Shown: piece after piece, positions 52,518 through 62,030 of the stretch
How positions within the stretch are numbered: position 1 is the first letter of the stretch
How the letters are laid out: every line of letters begins with the position of its first letter
Assembly (NCBI GenBank): GCA_002428965.1
Contig: DIYI01000015.1
Span: 73,322 to 137,321, forward strand
Length of the DNA stretch: 64,000 bases
Direction of reading: 5' to 3'
DNA from: Jejuia sp. UBA6058
GTDB lineage: Bacteria > Bacteroidota > Bacteroidia > Flavobacteriales > Flavobacteriaceae
Notes under the pieces: generated by a model
What the model was told of the DNA's origin: nothing
What the model saw: only the letters and a program-made list of their open reading frames with translations
The model's database searches: none
Position numbers and translations under genes: made by a program

Positions 52518-55040
52518 TTAGAAAGGATAGTTAATACCAATATTGTAAACAGCATTTTTGAAATTATAATCGTTGAACCATCGATTTTGATCTCTATAGG
52601 ATGGATCGTAGGTTTTAAAACCTATATCAAATCTAAATAGGAAGAAACTAAAGTCATAACGTAATCCAAAGCCAGAGCCTATTGCGATATCCTCCAAAGA
52701 ATTTAAACCGGAAAATGTAGCGTTGTTGTCCTCTACATCGTCCAATACGTTCCAGATGTTTCCTGCGTCCACAAAAAGGGCACCATTTAAATCTCCAAAT
52801 AAATTAAAACGTTGTTCGGCACTTAATGCAATTTTTAGGTTGGCTTCATTAAACTCATCGGTACTTTCAGAACTTCCAGGGCCTAAAGCATATGCGGTCC
52901 ATGCTCTATTGTCATTAGGTCCACCACCAAAGAAACTTTTTGCAAATGGTATGTTATCGGAGTTGCCATAAGGAACGGCAATTCCAAAGAAACTTCGTAT
53001 GGCAAAAATATTTTTCTTTCCTAAATCCCAGCGTTTTACATAATCAAATTCGGTTTTAAGATATTGCGAAAAGGCTACGCCTAAAAGTTGATATCTTCCT
53101 TCACTATCTTTTTGCAGACCTAGTAATCGAGAGGTATTCGCTAGAAGCGACCCAGCAGACTCTATTTTAAATCTGAAAATTGAGAAATCCTCATCCAATA
53201 AATTAAGACGGTTATCCTTAATAAGGCTAAAACTTGTTGATAGAATAAGGTTGTCTTCAGTCAATCTGTCCTTACGTTCATCTATGGCAGAAACCCTTCT
53301 AAAATCTTCATCAACAGAAGTCAATAGTGTATTGTTGTTCAAGACATCTGCTATAAACTGGTCTGGTTCTCCTTCATTGCGATCAAGATCTTCACCACTG
53401 TTGTAATTTATAGATTTTGAAATATCATTTAATCTTCTATACGAGGCCGTATAGATATCGAAATAATTATTAGTATTTAGGTTTCTTACATATTGCGCAT
53501 TGAATAAATCTAATTGATTTGTTACCTTAGTATTTGGCCTCCAATTGAAACTAAAAATTCCGTTTAAAGCTTGCTTGTCTAATCCAATATTGGTTTGCCC
53601 AGACCCCGATAATGTAATTCTAGTTGACGGAGACATATATTTTGGAATTATCTTATCAGTATTAAAGGGAGTGAAGAGTCTTGGAATATTTAACCTCAAG
53701 TCCAAGGCTAGTTCATTAATATCAAAAAACGGGTCAGTATCTTGTCTATTGGCTTCAACAGATGACCCAATTGCAGCCGTACCCGAAATTTCAAAAGTTT
53801 CGGCGCCTCCAAATATGTTACGTATTAGCAAACCAGTATTAAGTGAAAAACCAATGCGTTGAATATTGTTAGTAGAAGATTCTGTTCCAAAATTAAAACC
53901 GAATTTTTTTAAGGGTGTTAGGTAAATATTGGCTGTAAGTGTTGTATCGTTAACTTCAACATATTTAATATCAGGGTATTTAAACGTTCGTAGTTCGTTC
54001 AAATGTCTATAGGAGTACGTTCTATCAATATCTCTAAATAAAGAATTTGGTTCTATAAAAATAGCATCTGTTAATGCCTTTGGTTTAAAGCGCATATCTC
54101 CATAACTATAAAGATTATAATTATTGAATTTAAGGCTATCCTTATGAGGTTTGTTTGCGTTATTATAGGTGTAATCTGTATAGATATTTACATCCTTAAT
54201 ATTGAAAATTTTAAAGGATTTACGGTAAACGGAATCAGGAGTTCTAATTATTCTATTTTGAATATTGAAGTTTACGTTTACTTTTTTATTAGTGCCAATA
54301 GTATCTATTTCAAAAGCTATATAGTCTTGTTTAAAATGATATAGACCATGATTGCGAAGTAAGCCAGAAAGTCGTTCTCTTTCAAGTTCAAAATTTAGAG
54401 TTTTGTATTGTTCTCCTGTTTTAACGAGTGCTCCTTTTTGAAATCTTGGATAAAGTGTTTCAACAGCAGGAGAAGCAATATTCTGGGAAATAGAATCTAT
54501 AATGAAAACAGGTCCTTTTTCAATATTGTAAGTAATAGCTGCGCGCTTATTCTCGTTTTTATTTATTACATAGTCGCCATCAACATTAAACCAACCGTTA
54601 TTGATGTAGTAGTCTTTGATGCGTTTGACAGACTTCTTCGTTTTTAATTCATCAACAATAACTGGTGCCTCTCCAGTTCTTTTTAGCCATTGATTAAAAT
54701 GAAGCTTAGATTCTTGAAGTTTGTAAAACTGTTTTTTGGATAATAGTTTTTTAGCGTTTTGTTTAACTGAATCTTGAAGTTTTGCATTTAAAATAGAATC
54801 GATATTAGGTCTAGCCAAATTATAGACATGCAGTCTGGTATTTAAAATGGATTTATTCGGCTTTTGATGCAGTAGATTATTGACAGTTTCAGACTTGTCT
54901 TTTTTACCATCAACAATAACAGTATTTTTTGTTAAAAGATACTCTTCTTCTGTAACCCTTTTTACAGGATTGCAAGAAGTTACCCCCATAAAAACTATGA
55001 AAACTACTGTTATTTTAATAAAAAGTTGTTTCAAATACAC
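52518..55040 (-). CDS. tamL: TamL-type BamA-family outer-membrane lipoprotein
   Basis: An 840-residue outer-membrane protein of the BamA/TamA family. The start has a lipoprotein signal ending GVTSC (Cys23), which identifies the Bacteroidota TamL form. POTRA-like domains span about residues 25-420, and the C-terminal barrel holds the family motif FFGGGPNDNRAWTAYALGPGS and a last strand ending NIGINYPF. It is thought to help insert or transport envelope components together with TamB. It diverges from the TrmH-family gene, with the shared upstream region at about 55041-55181. Confidence 0.85.
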   Translation of the reverse strand: MYLKQLFIKITVVFIVFMGVTSCNPVKRVTEEEYLLTKNTVIVDGKKDKSETVNNLLHQKPNKSILNTRLHVYNLARPNIDSILNAKLQDSVKQNAKKLLSKKQFYKLQESKLHFNQWLKRTGEAPVIVDELKTKKSVKRIKDYYINNGWFNVDGDYVINKNENKRAAITYNIEKGPVFIIDSISQNIASPAVETLYPRFQKGALVKTGEQYKTLNFELERERLSGLLRNHGLYHFKQDYIAFEIDTIGTNKKVNVNFNIQNRIIRTPDSVYRKSFKIFNIKDVNIYTDYTYNNANKPHKDSLKFNNYNLYSYGDMRFKPKALTDAIFIEPNSLFRDIDRTYSYRHLNELRTFKYPDIKYVEVNDTTLTANIYLTPLKKFGFNFGTESSTNNIQRIGFSLNTGLLIRNIFGGAETFEISGTAAIGSSVEANRQDTDPFFDINELALDLRLNIPRLFTPFNTDKIIPKYMSPSTRITLSGSGQTNIGLDKQALNGIFSFNWRPNTKVTNQLDLFNAQYVRNLNTNNYFDIYTASYRRLNDISKSINYNSGEDLDRNEGEPDQFIADVLNNNTLLTSVDEDFRRVSAIDERKDRLTEDNLILSTSFSLIKDNRLNLLDEDFSIFRFKIESAGSLLANTSRLLGLQKDSEGRYQLLGVAFSQYLKTEFDYVKRWDLGKKNIFAIRSFFGIAVPYGNSDNIPFAKSFFGGGPNDNRAWTAYALGPGSSESTDEFNEANLKIALSAEQRFNLFGDLNGALFVDAGNIWNVLDDVEDNNATFSGLNSLEDIAIGSGFGLRYDFSFFLFRFDIGFKTYDPSYRDQNRWFNDYNFKNAVYNIGINYPF

Positions 55041-55181
55041 CTGTGACTATTTGGGCAAAGTCCTTGTTAGAGCTGTTTAATTATTGTGTTCAAAAATACA
55101 CTATTTCAAATTAACTTAAACGCGAGGGATCCTGCAAAAGAGTTACGCATTTTCTTTATGTTTGCACCATTAGATGCAATT

Positions 55182-55898
55182 ATGCTTTCAAAAAATGAAA
55201 TAAAATATATTAACCGTTTAGGTTTAAAAAAATATAGATTGCAAGAAAGATGTTTTGTAGTTGAGGGCTTAAAAACCATTCACGAACTTTTGAAATCTAA
55301 ATTTATACTACAACGGTTATATGCGACTGAAAGTTTCAATATTGATGCCAAACTAGAAACTTTAATATCCGAAAGTGATTTAAGACGCATAAGTTTTTTG
55401 AAAAACCCTAACAAGGCATTGGCTATTTTTAAAATACCTCAAATACCGCTGGTTGAAGAAAAAGGATTGATAGTAGCTTTAGATGATGTTAGAGATCCCG
55501 GTAATTTAGGTACTATTATAAGACTTTGTGATTGGTTTGGAGTTAAGCAATTAGTTTGTAGCAAACAAACGGTAGATTGTTATAATCCTAAGGTTCTGCA
55601 AGCTACTATGGGATCAATAGCTCGTGTAGCAATTTCTTATTTAGATTTGAATCTCTTTTTGAAAGAAACGAATTTACCTGTTTTTGGTGCTTTTATGGAT
55701 GGCGAAAACGTGTATAATAAAAAACTTCCTGAATATGGTGTTTTGGTTATGGGTAACGAAGCTAATGGTATTTCGGAAAAAGTTGCGAAATTAGTTAATC
55801 GACATATTTCAATACCAAGATTTGGTGAACTACAGGCTACTGAAAGTTTAAATGTAGCAACAGCAACGGCCATATTGTTAAGTGAATTTAGAAGATAG
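55182..55898 (+). CDS. TrmH-family (SpoU) RNA methyltransferase
   Basis: A 238-residue 2'-O-ribose methyltransferase of the SPOUT class. Start at 55182 (MLSKNEIKYIN) is preferred over the ATG at 55086, because the longer form adds a segment unlike the family and enters the divergent promoter region. Conserved motifs: LDDVRDPGNLGTIIRLCDWFG, VMGNEANGISEKV, and ESLNVATATAILLSEF. The N-terminal SpoU substrate-binding part (RCFVVEGLKTIHELL) is present. It modifies rRNA or tRNA; the target base is not determined. Confidence 0.9.
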   Translation: MLSKNEIKYINRLGLKKYRLQERCFVVEGLKTIHELLKSKFILQRLYATESFNIDAKLETLISESDLRRISFLKNPNKALAIFKIPQIPLVEEKGLIVALDDVRDPGNLGTIIRLCDWFGVKQLVCSKQTVDCYNPKVLQATMGSIARVAISYLDLNLFLKETNLPVFGAFMDGENVYNKKLPEYGVLVMGNEANGISEKVAKLVNRHISIPRFGELQATESLNVATATAILLSEFRR

Positions 55899-55966
55899 TA
55901 GCTATGAAGCTTTAAATGGATGTCTTTAATTAAAGGCAAGATATGTAACTTTGAAAAAAACTTACT

Positions 55967-56503
55967 ATGAATAAAGTAGCCATTCTATTATTTGTCCTTT
56001 GTGTTTTGGTGTCTTGTGAAAATGATGATAATTTACCAGTAGAGGAAGAATTAACAACAGATTACAACGAGTTATTGAGGGGAGATTTATCTAATGAATT
56101 CGACGCTCCTACCCAACTTAGTTTTGTTGAAGGTAAGAACTTTATAACTGCGTCTCAAGGCTCAGGAGATGTAGATTATTTTACATTTACTGTTCCAAAT
56201 GGAGCGGTGTTATTTCAAATTATTTTGGACGACTATCAATCAACAGATAGTGCGGCCTTTATTGGAATAGTTGGCGGTTCTGTGTTTAGCAGTAATGCAG
56301 GCTCAACGGGTGCTGAAGATTTATTAGGAGGAACCCTTTATGGGCCATCTAATAGAGGGAATGATATTCTGTCTTTAATGGGTAATCTTAATGGAGCTGA
56401 AGGATTTACAGGCAGTTTGTCTGCAGGTAGTTATGCAATTTGGCTTAATCAAACAGGAGATACTTCGGAAGCTTCTTTCAATTTCGTCCTAACCAAGATT
56501 TAG
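55967..56503 (+). CDS. Lipoprotein with pre-peptidase C-terminal-like domain
   Basis: A 178-residue lipoprotein, signal ending LVSC (Cys17) and an acidic linker. The rest looks like a beta-sandwich: DVDYFTFTVPNGAVLFQIIL and FTGSLSAGSYAIWLNQTGDTSEASFNFVL match the style of pre-peptidase C-terminal (PPC) domains, which bind polymers or support secreted enzymes. It stands alone, convergent with porT, 15 bases between stops. Function unknown. Confidence 0.6.
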   Translation: MNKVAILLFVLCVLVSCENDDNLPVEEELTTDYNELLRGDLSNEFDAPTQLSFVEGKNFITASQGSGDVDYFTFTVPNGAVLFQIILDDYQSTDSAAFIGIVGGSVFSSNAGSTGAEDLLGGTLYGPSNRGNDILSLMGNLNGAEGFTGSLSAGSYAIWLNQTGDTSEASFNFVLTKI

Positions 56504-56518
56504 GGTGCTACATTGGAT

Positions 56519-57247
56519 TTATTGAAATGTAAAATTAATAAACAAACCTCTAGTCTTCATATTTGCAATATTGCTTGTCCATGGGCTATTGGGGTCATTA
56601 TCTCTAACTAAGGCATCATTTATACCAAATAGACCACGAATAGAAGGTGTAAATTTAAAATTATACAAATAGAAGTCTATTCCAAAACCAAGTTCGTAAA
56701 ATAAAGGACTACTGATAGTCCTAAATTGCCCTTTGCTATTATCATCTGGATTATCTTCGTTACTTGAAAGGTTTATTGCCGTAGAGATGCCTCCAACTAT
56801 AAATGGTTTAAAATTGTTGACGCGTTTAGTAGATATTTTCAATAAAAGCGGTAAATGAATGTAGGTTGATTTTACCTCTCGTGTTAAATCAGATTCGCTA
56901 AACGCAACTCCTTGAAAATATTCTGGATTATAGATTAAGTTTCTAGTTGTAATCATTAAACCGGGTTCAAATCTTAAGTCTAAAAAGCTATTAAGGCGCA
57001 TATTGCCTATTAAACCTACGCTAAAACCTGGATTACGTTGCACATAAATATCGGGCAAATCTTCTTTATAGTCAAAGTTAAAATCGTAGCTATTAATACC
57101 CAAAAAATAGCCCCAGCGTAAAAATCTAAAATCGGTAGTGCCTCGGCCCTGATTAGCGTCATAAGTAATTTTTTCTTTTTTAAATAACTGGGCTTGAGTG
57201 GTTTGAAAAGTCAATAAAAAAAGAAAACCAATTAAAAAATGCTTCAT
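56519..57247 (-). CDS. porT: PorT-like outer-membrane protein of type IX secretion
   Basis: A 242-residue beta-barrel protein with a signal peptide ending TTQAQLF. The pattern (GYFLGINSYDFNFDYKED, PGFSVGLIGNMRLNSFLDLRFEPGLMITTRNL, STYIHLPLLLKISTKRVNNFKPFIVGG) fits the PorT family, needed for the type IX secretion system of Bacteroidota. The gene begins 2 bases after ubiE ends, an arrangement common in flavobacteria, which supports the call. It implies that surface proteins with C-terminal sorting domains are exported. Confidence 0.8.
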   Translation of the reverse strand: MKHFLIGFLFLLTFQTTQAQLFKKEKITYDANQGRGTTDFRFLRWGYFLGINSYDFNFDYKEDLPDIYVQRNPGFSVGLIGNMRLNSFLDLRFEPGLMITTRNLIYNPEYFQGVAFSESDLTREVKSTYIHLPLLLKISTKRVNNFKPFIVGGISTAINLSSNEDNPDDNSKGQFRTISSPLFYELGFGIDFYLYNFKFTPSIRGLFGINDALVRDNDPNSPWTSNIANMKTRGLFINFTFQ

Positions 57248-57249
57248 AA

Positions 57250-58011
57250 TTACTTTGATGATTTATAAATTGTGGCCACTCCAAAAGTTTGTGGAAAATC
57301 TTCAACATTAATAAACCCAATTTCGCGTAAAATATTGTTCAGCGTCTCGCCGTATGGAAAAACAGAAGCGGATTCACATAAATACTTGTAGGCACTCCTG
57401 TCTTTAGAAAAGGCGCGACCTATTAATGGCAAAATGTTTTTGGTATAGAAATTATAACCTTGTTTAAAAGGTGTTTTTGTAGGTACAGAAGTTTCTAGTA
57501 TTACAAAAACTCCACCTGGTTTTAACACGCGTAAAATATCCTTAAGACCATTTTTTAAATTTTCAAAATTCCTTACACCAAAAGCAACAGTAATGGCATC
57601 AAAAGTATTGTCCTCAAAAGGCATGTTTTCGGAGTCTCCTAGAACCATTTCAATTTTACTTGACAAGCCTTTTTTGCTAATTTTTTGTTTACCAATGTCA
57701 AGCATCCCAGAACTTATATCTAAACCAATAATTCGTTCGGCATTTGTATCTGCCATTGCAATGGCTAAATCTCCGGTACCCGTAGCAATATCCAAAACCG
57801 TTTTAGCATTTTGGTTTTTTACAAGGTTTACTACCTTTCGTCTCCATTTTACATCAATGCCAAACGAGATGACTCTGTTAAGACCATCATACTCTCCAGA
57901 AATGGTGTCAAACATTTGTGTAACCTGCTCTTTTTTACTTAGATCGCTATCTTTGTAGGGTTTAATTTTAGACAAACTTCTTTTTTTGACAAACTTACAT
58001 ATTTCTATCAT
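57250..58011 (-). CDS. ubiE: Demethylmenaquinone methyltransferase
   Basis: A 253-residue SAM-dependent C-methyltransferase of menaquinone (and ubiquinone) synthesis. Motifs: MFDTISGEYDGLNRVISFGID, SAM-binding VLDIATGTGDLAIAM, GLDISSGMLDIGKQKI, DAITVAFGVRNFENL, LRVLKPGGVFVILETS and the C-terminal FGVATIYK. In this group menaquinone is the respiratory quinone, so the substrate is most likely demethylmenaquinone. It is the first gene of a two-gene unit with porT. Confidence 0.95.
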   Translation of the reverse strand: MIEICKFVKKRSLSKIKPYKDSDLSKKEQVTQMFDTISGEYDGLNRVISFGIDVKWRRKVVNLVKNQNAKTVLDIATGTGDLAIAMADTNAERIIGLDISSGMLDIGKQKISKKGLSSKIEMVLGDSENMPFEDNTFDAITVAFGVRNFENLKNGLKDILRVLKPGGVFVILETSVPTKTPFKQGYNFYTKNILPLIGRAFSKDRSAYKYLCESASVFPYGETLNNILREIGFINVEDFPQTFGVATIYKSSK

Positions 58012-58120
58012 TTCTACCTAAGAAGGGCAAGAGTTACTGAGACTATATGAATTAATGAGATTTCTAAGCTTCCTAGTAATTTTGTAGTATCTTTGTGCTG
58101 CTTTTTATTAGAAACAGAAG

Positions 58121-59470
58121 ATGAAAATAATCATTGCTGGAGGTGGAGAAGTTGGATTTCATTTGGCAAAATTATTGTCCTACGAATCACAAGAAATCAC
58201 ATTAATAGATACCGACAAAGAGAGTTTAACCTACGCTGATAATCATTTAGATATTAAAGTAATTCGCGGTGATGCTACATCCATTGCAATTTTGCAAGAG
58301 GCAAATGTTGCTGTCTGCGACTTACTAATTGGTGTTACGGCTTCCGAGACTACAAATATCACGATATGTGTCCTAGCTAAACAATTGGGCGCAAAACGAA
58401 CAATAGCAAGAATTTCCAATACTGAGTTTATCAATTATAAAGATGAGGTTGGGTTTACTAGATTTGGAATTGATGAGTTGATTTCACCAGATGCCTTAGC
58501 GGCTTCTGAGATTGAACTTTCACTTAGACAAACATCTTTTAGCGATACTTATGAGTTTGAAGAAGGTGCTTTAACAATGGCCGGTTTAACACTTTCTAAA
58601 GAAGCATCTTTTGTTGGAAAAACTGTAAAAGAAGCCGCCAAAATTTTTCCAGAAATTCACTTTATCCCTATTGCTATTCAAAGAAAGGGTACGCAATACA
58701 CACTAATTCCAAGAGGGGATACCGTTTTTAAGGAGGGGGATAATGTTGTTTTTATAACTTCAGAAGGTGGTGCTGAAGAATTATGTAGACTAACAGGAAA
58801 GGTCAATACCGAAATCAAAAATGTAATGATTTTAGGTGGGACTGAAATTGGCTTTAAAGCTGCTCGCGATTTAAGTGAAAAAGGCTTTAATATAAAGCTT
58901 TTAGAAGGTGATAAAGAGCGTGCTTTTGATATCGCAGATCAGTTACCAAATGTACTGGTTATTAAAAGTGATGGTAGAAAGGTTGATGTACTAGATGAGG
59001 AGAGTATTAGTAATATGGATGCTTTTATTGCAGTAGGTGACAACTCTGAAACTAATATTATGTCTTGTTTAGTGGCTAACTCAAAGGGCGTTAAGAAATC
59101 TGTTGCTCTTGTTGAAAATATGGATTATTTTGAGTTATCTCATTCAATTGGTATTGATACGCTAATAAACAAAAAACTACTGGCGGCTAATAGCATTTTT
59201 AGGTATATCAGAAAGGGGGAAGTTGTGGCCATGACAAAGTTAAGCAACATGAATGCTGAGCTTCTAGAGTTTGAGGTTAAGTCAAGTTCCGCCATTTGCA
59301 ATAAGTTGATTAAAAATGTAGATTTTCCTCGTTCCGCGATTATTGGTGGTGTTATACGTGGTAATATTGGCTACATCGCTCTTGGTAGTTTTAAAATTCA
59401 GGAGGGAGATAAGGTTGTGGTTTGCAGCTTATTGCGTTCTATAAAAGGAGTAGAAAAGTTATTCCTGTAA
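58121..59470 (+). CDS. trkA: Trk system potassium uptake protein TrkA
   Basis: A 449-residue cytoplasmic regulatory subunit of Trk potassium uptake. It has two tandem NAD-binding TrkA-N folds (GGGEVGFHLAKLL at the start, GGTEIGFKAARDL at about 239) each followed by a TrkA-C domain (FVGKTVKEAAKIFPEIHFIPIAIQRKG; SAICNKLIKNVDFPRSAIIGGVIRG). It gates the TrkH channel according to nucleotide binding. It is 15 bases before trkH. Confidence 0.95.
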   Translation: MKIIIAGGGEVGFHLAKLLSYESQEITLIDTDKESLTYADNHLDIKVIRGDATSIAILQEANVAVCDLLIGVTASETTNITICVLAKQLGAKRTIARISNTEFINYKDEVGFTRFGIDELISPDALAASEIELSLRQTSFSDTYEFEEGALTMAGLTLSKEASFVGKTVKEAAKIFPEIHFIPIAIQRKGTQYTLIPRGDTVFKEGDNVVFITSEGGAEELCRLTGKVNTEIKNVMILGGTEIGFKAARDLSEKGFNIKLLEGDKERAFDIADQLPNVLVIKSDGRKVDVLDEESISNMDAFIAVGDNSETNIMSCLVANSKGVKKSVALVENMDYFELSHSIGIDTLINKKLLAANSIFRYIRKGEVVAMTKLSNMNAELLEFEVKSSSAICNKLIKNVDFPRSAIIGGVIRGNIGYIALGSFKIQEGDKVVVCSLLRSIKGVEKLFL

Positions 59471-59485
59471 AATATAGCTCTTTTT

Positions 59486-60979
59486 ATGAAGCTCAATTAT
59501 AAAATCATTTTTCATTTTTTAGGGTTGTTAATGCTATTTAATGGTGGCTTTATGCTCCTTTCAGCCTTAGTAAGCTTACTTTACAAAGATGGGGTTACAG
59601 GTAGGTTGTGTATTGCAGCATTACTAACACTATTACTTGGTGTAATTGCTATGGTATTTACGCGCAAACATAATAAGGAAATGAACAAACGCGAAGGTTA
59701 CATAGTTGTAGCTTTTGGATGGATTATAATGGCTTTAACTGGTGCTTTACCCTATGTAGTTACTGGCAGTATTCCTAGTTTCACTAATGCGTTTTTTGAA
59801 ACAATGTCGGGCTATACCACTACAGGCGCTTCTATTTTAAATGATATTGAAGCGATGCCAAAAGGTATTTTGTTTTGGCGAAGTTTAACACATTGGATAG
59901 GGGGTATGGGTATTATAGTTTTGGCTATCGCCATATTGCCATTACTAGGTATTGGAGGTATGCAAATGTTTGCTGCAGAAGCGCCAGGACCAAGTGCGGA
60001 CAAACTACACCCGCGAATTACTGATACGGCAAAACGTTTGTGGCTCATTTATTTTGGGTATACAGCTGCTGAAACACTATTGTTAAGTGTTGCGGGAATG
60101 TCATTTTTTGATGCTATCAATCATGCGCTTTGTACCGTGTCTACGGGTGGGTTTTCTACCAAGAATGCTAGTGTAGCGCATTGGAATGGACAACCAATTA
60201 TTCAATATATCATTATTCTTTTTATGTTTTTGGCTGGTACTAATTTTGTGCTAAGTTATTTTGCTTTTAAAGGAAAAGTACAAAAAGTATTGCATGATGA
60301 AGAGTTTAAATTATATTTTAGATTTATAGCTATTTTTACAGCTATTGCAGCAATACTTATATATTTTAGAGCTGATGTCTCGATATCTTCCATAGAACAT
60401 CCAATGGTTTGGGGCGAAGGTGAAAGTGCTTTTAGACACGCTTTATTTCAGGTGCTTGCGATTGTCACCACTACAGGTTTCGTAACTGCAGATTATACGC
60501 TATGGACGCCGTTTTTGGTGGTCTTCTTTTTCGGACTGATGTTCCTAGGTGGTTCTGCAGGAAGTACTTCTGGAGGTGTTAAGGTAGTGAGACACCTATT
60601 ATTAATAAAAAATGGGTTTTTAGAATTTAAACGCGCACTACACCCGAGTGCCATTTTGCCGGTACGTTACAATATGAAAGCTATTTCCGGTGATATCGTT
60701 TTTAATATTTTAGCATTCTTCATTTTGTACATGCTATCTTTTATTATTGGTGCTCTGGTATTCTCAATGTTTGAATTAGATTTTGCTTCAGCAATAGGCT
60801 TATCTGCCTCTAGTTTGGGAAATGTTGGTCCTGCATTGGGTGATTTTGGCCCTGTAAATAATTATGCAGCATTGCCTCCTTTAGGGCAATGGTGGGCATC
60901 TTTTTTAATGCTTATTGGGCGTCTTGAGTTGTTTACTGTTTTGGTGCTTTTTACACCTTTCTTTTGGAGAAACAGATAA
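59486..60979 (+). CDS. trkH: Trk potassium transporter TrkH
   Basis: A 497-residue inner-membrane potassium channel subunit with four pseudo-repeated pore regions, seen as SGYTTTGAS, CTVSTGGFST, IVTTTGFVTADYTLW with the GGSAGSTSGGVKVVR segment, and SASSLGNVGPALGDFGP. About ten to twelve membrane helices. It forms an operon with trkA and is followed by three small membrane-protein genes. Confidence 0.95.
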   Translation: MKLNYKIIFHFLGLLMLFNGGFMLLSALVSLLYKDGVTGRLCIAALLTLLLGVIAMVFTRKHNKEMNKREGYIVVAFGWIIMALTGALPYVVTGSIPSFTNAFFETMSGYTTTGASILNDIEAMPKGILFWRSLTHWIGGMGIIVLAIAILPLLGIGGMQMFAAEAPGPSADKLHPRITDTAKRLWLIYFGYTAAETLLLSVAGMSFFDAINHALCTVSTGGFSTKNASVAHWNGQPIIQYIIILFMFLAGTNFVLSYFAFKGKVQKVLHDEEFKLYFRFIAIFTAIAAILIYFRADVSISSIEHPMVWGEGESAFRHALFQVLAIVTTTGFVTADYTLWTPFLVVFFFGLMFLGGSAGSTSGGVKVVRHLLLIKNGFLEFKRALHPSAILPVRYNMKAISGDIVFNILAFFILYMLSFIIGALVFSMFELDFASAIGLSASSLGNVGPALGDFGPVNNYAALPPLGQWWASFLMLIGRLELFTVLVLFTPFFWRNR

Positions 60980-61133
60980 TTTTTCAAAAATTTTTATTGG
61001 TTTAAACCATACTTAAAATCTAATATTTTAGAGGCTTTGTATTGATTTTTAAATGGTTATAAATAATCATGGATGTAACATTTTTTGATTTTACACGTCT
61101 AGCTAGTATATAACCAATTTAAAATCATCAATC

Positions 61134-61385
61134 ATGGAATTAGTAATTGAACCACAAACACTTGAAACAGAACCTGAACAGAAAACAGAAATGACAAGGT
61201 CGTTAGGCTTTCTAAATTCTCAATACAAAAGAATCGCTAAGGAAAGTTTAAATAAGTCATCGTCAAAATCTGTTTTTGGAATTAGACGACTTGTAAAGAA
61301 CCGAAGATATCGATTTACTTCCTCGGCTGAGGTATTACTTAAAGTGTCAACTTTCTTTGCTATTATAGTAGTAATATTTGCTTAG
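61134..61385 (+). CDS. Small C-tail-anchored membrane protein
   Basis: An 83-residue protein, acidic at the N-terminus and basic in the middle (NSQYKRIAKESLNKSSSKSVFGIRRLVKNRRYR), ending in one hydrophobic helix (VSTFFAIIVVIFA). It lies 154 bases after trkH and 67 bases before the next small gene. It is not obviously related to the two that follow. No known family; possibly a membrane-bound regulator or stress protein. Confidence 0.55.
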   Translation: MELVIEPQTLETEPEQKTEMTRSLGFLNSQYKRIAKESLNKSSSKSVFGIRRLVKNRRYRFTSSAEVLLKVSTFFAIIVVIFA

Positions 61386-61452
61386 GATATCTTACTTTCT
61401 GTAACGTTTTACAAGCTATTAAGACCAATACTATTAATTAAACTTTACAATT

Positions 61453-61710
61453 ATGGGTGGAGAAGGTTCAATGATGGCTTCAAACCAGTCTTTAAAGGAT
61501 AATAGGGCGCAACTTAAGCGAAAAGGTAAAGGTGGTCTTGAAGGAAGTTACGCGGGTATTGAATTAAAAGAATTTCCCAAAGCTTCGGAAGAACAGCTTC
61601 TAGAGATAAAAGAAAGAATACAAAGAGAAAATAAGAGAAATCGTTCAAAACAAATAATCTTACTAATAACTTTTATTACTTTAATACTACTTATATTTTT
61701 GAATCTTTAG
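61453..61710 (+). CDS. Small C-tail-anchored membrane protein, tandem paralogue 1
   Basis: An 85-residue basic protein with a Gly-rich start (MGGEGSMMASNQSLKDNR), a charged helical part (PKASEEQLLEIKERIQRENKR) and a C-terminal membrane helix (IILLITFITLILLIFLNL). The segment with FPKAS, EEQL, EIKERIQRENK parallels FPNAT, KAEL, LRIKLQKQNK in the next gene, so the two are paralogues in tandem. The soluble part would face the cytoplasm. Function unknown. Confidence 0.6.
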   Translation: MGGEGSMMASNQSLKDNRAQLKRKGKGGLEGSYAGIELKEFPKASEEQLLEIKERIQRENKRNRSKQIILLITFITLILLIFLNL

Positions 61711-61770
61711 AATATACTTATGCCTTTTGTTGAATCGTTTTTAACTACTATAAAAAATAATCAGACTATA

Positions 61771-61977
61771 ATGTCCGATAAATCAAGACATTTTAGAAAG
61801 ACTTTAGGCGGATATAATTGGTCTAAAACTCAGTTTAACTTTCCGAATGCAACTAAAGCAGAACTTCAGGAGTTAAGAATTAAGTTGCAAAAACAAAATA
61901 AGATTAAGAATATTAAGCTTTCGATAGTTTTTGTTTTAATATCTCTAACGTTATTGCTAATAATCCTATCCTTATAA
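61771..61977 (+). CDS. Small C-tail-anchored membrane protein, tandem paralogue 2
   Basis: A 68-residue protein; ATG at 61771 (MSDKSRHFRKTLGG) is preferred to the codon at 61720, which adds an unmatched segment. It has the same plan as its neighbour: basic head, FPNATKAELQELRIKLQKQNK, then a single helix (IVFVLISLTLLLIILSL). A bidirectional terminator follows the stop. Confidence 0.6.
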   Translation: MSDKSRHFRKTLGGYNWSKTQFNFPNATKAELQELRIKLQKQNKIKNIKLSIVFVLISLTLLLIILSL

Positions 61978-61982
61978 ACTAA

Positions 61983-62011
61983 AAAAAGCCGTTTGTAATA
62001 AGCGGCTTTTT
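61983..62011. terminator. Bidirectional terminator between small membrane gene and aminotransferase
   Basis: AAAAAGCCGTTT (61983-61994) and AAGCGGCTTTTT (62000-62011) form a 12-position stem with one G-U pair and a 5-base loop, flanked by A and T runs, so it can stop transcription from both sides. It lies 6 bases after the plus-strand gene and 20 bases past the minus-strand aminotransferase stop. Confidence 0.85.
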
Positions 62012-62030
62012 ATTAAACTTTCAAAAGTTG

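Noticed and set aside
56950..56980. Sequence resembling a tRNA T-arm (GGGTTCAAATC)
   Set aside because: It lies inside the porT coding sequence and no acceptor or anticodon stem can be formed around it.
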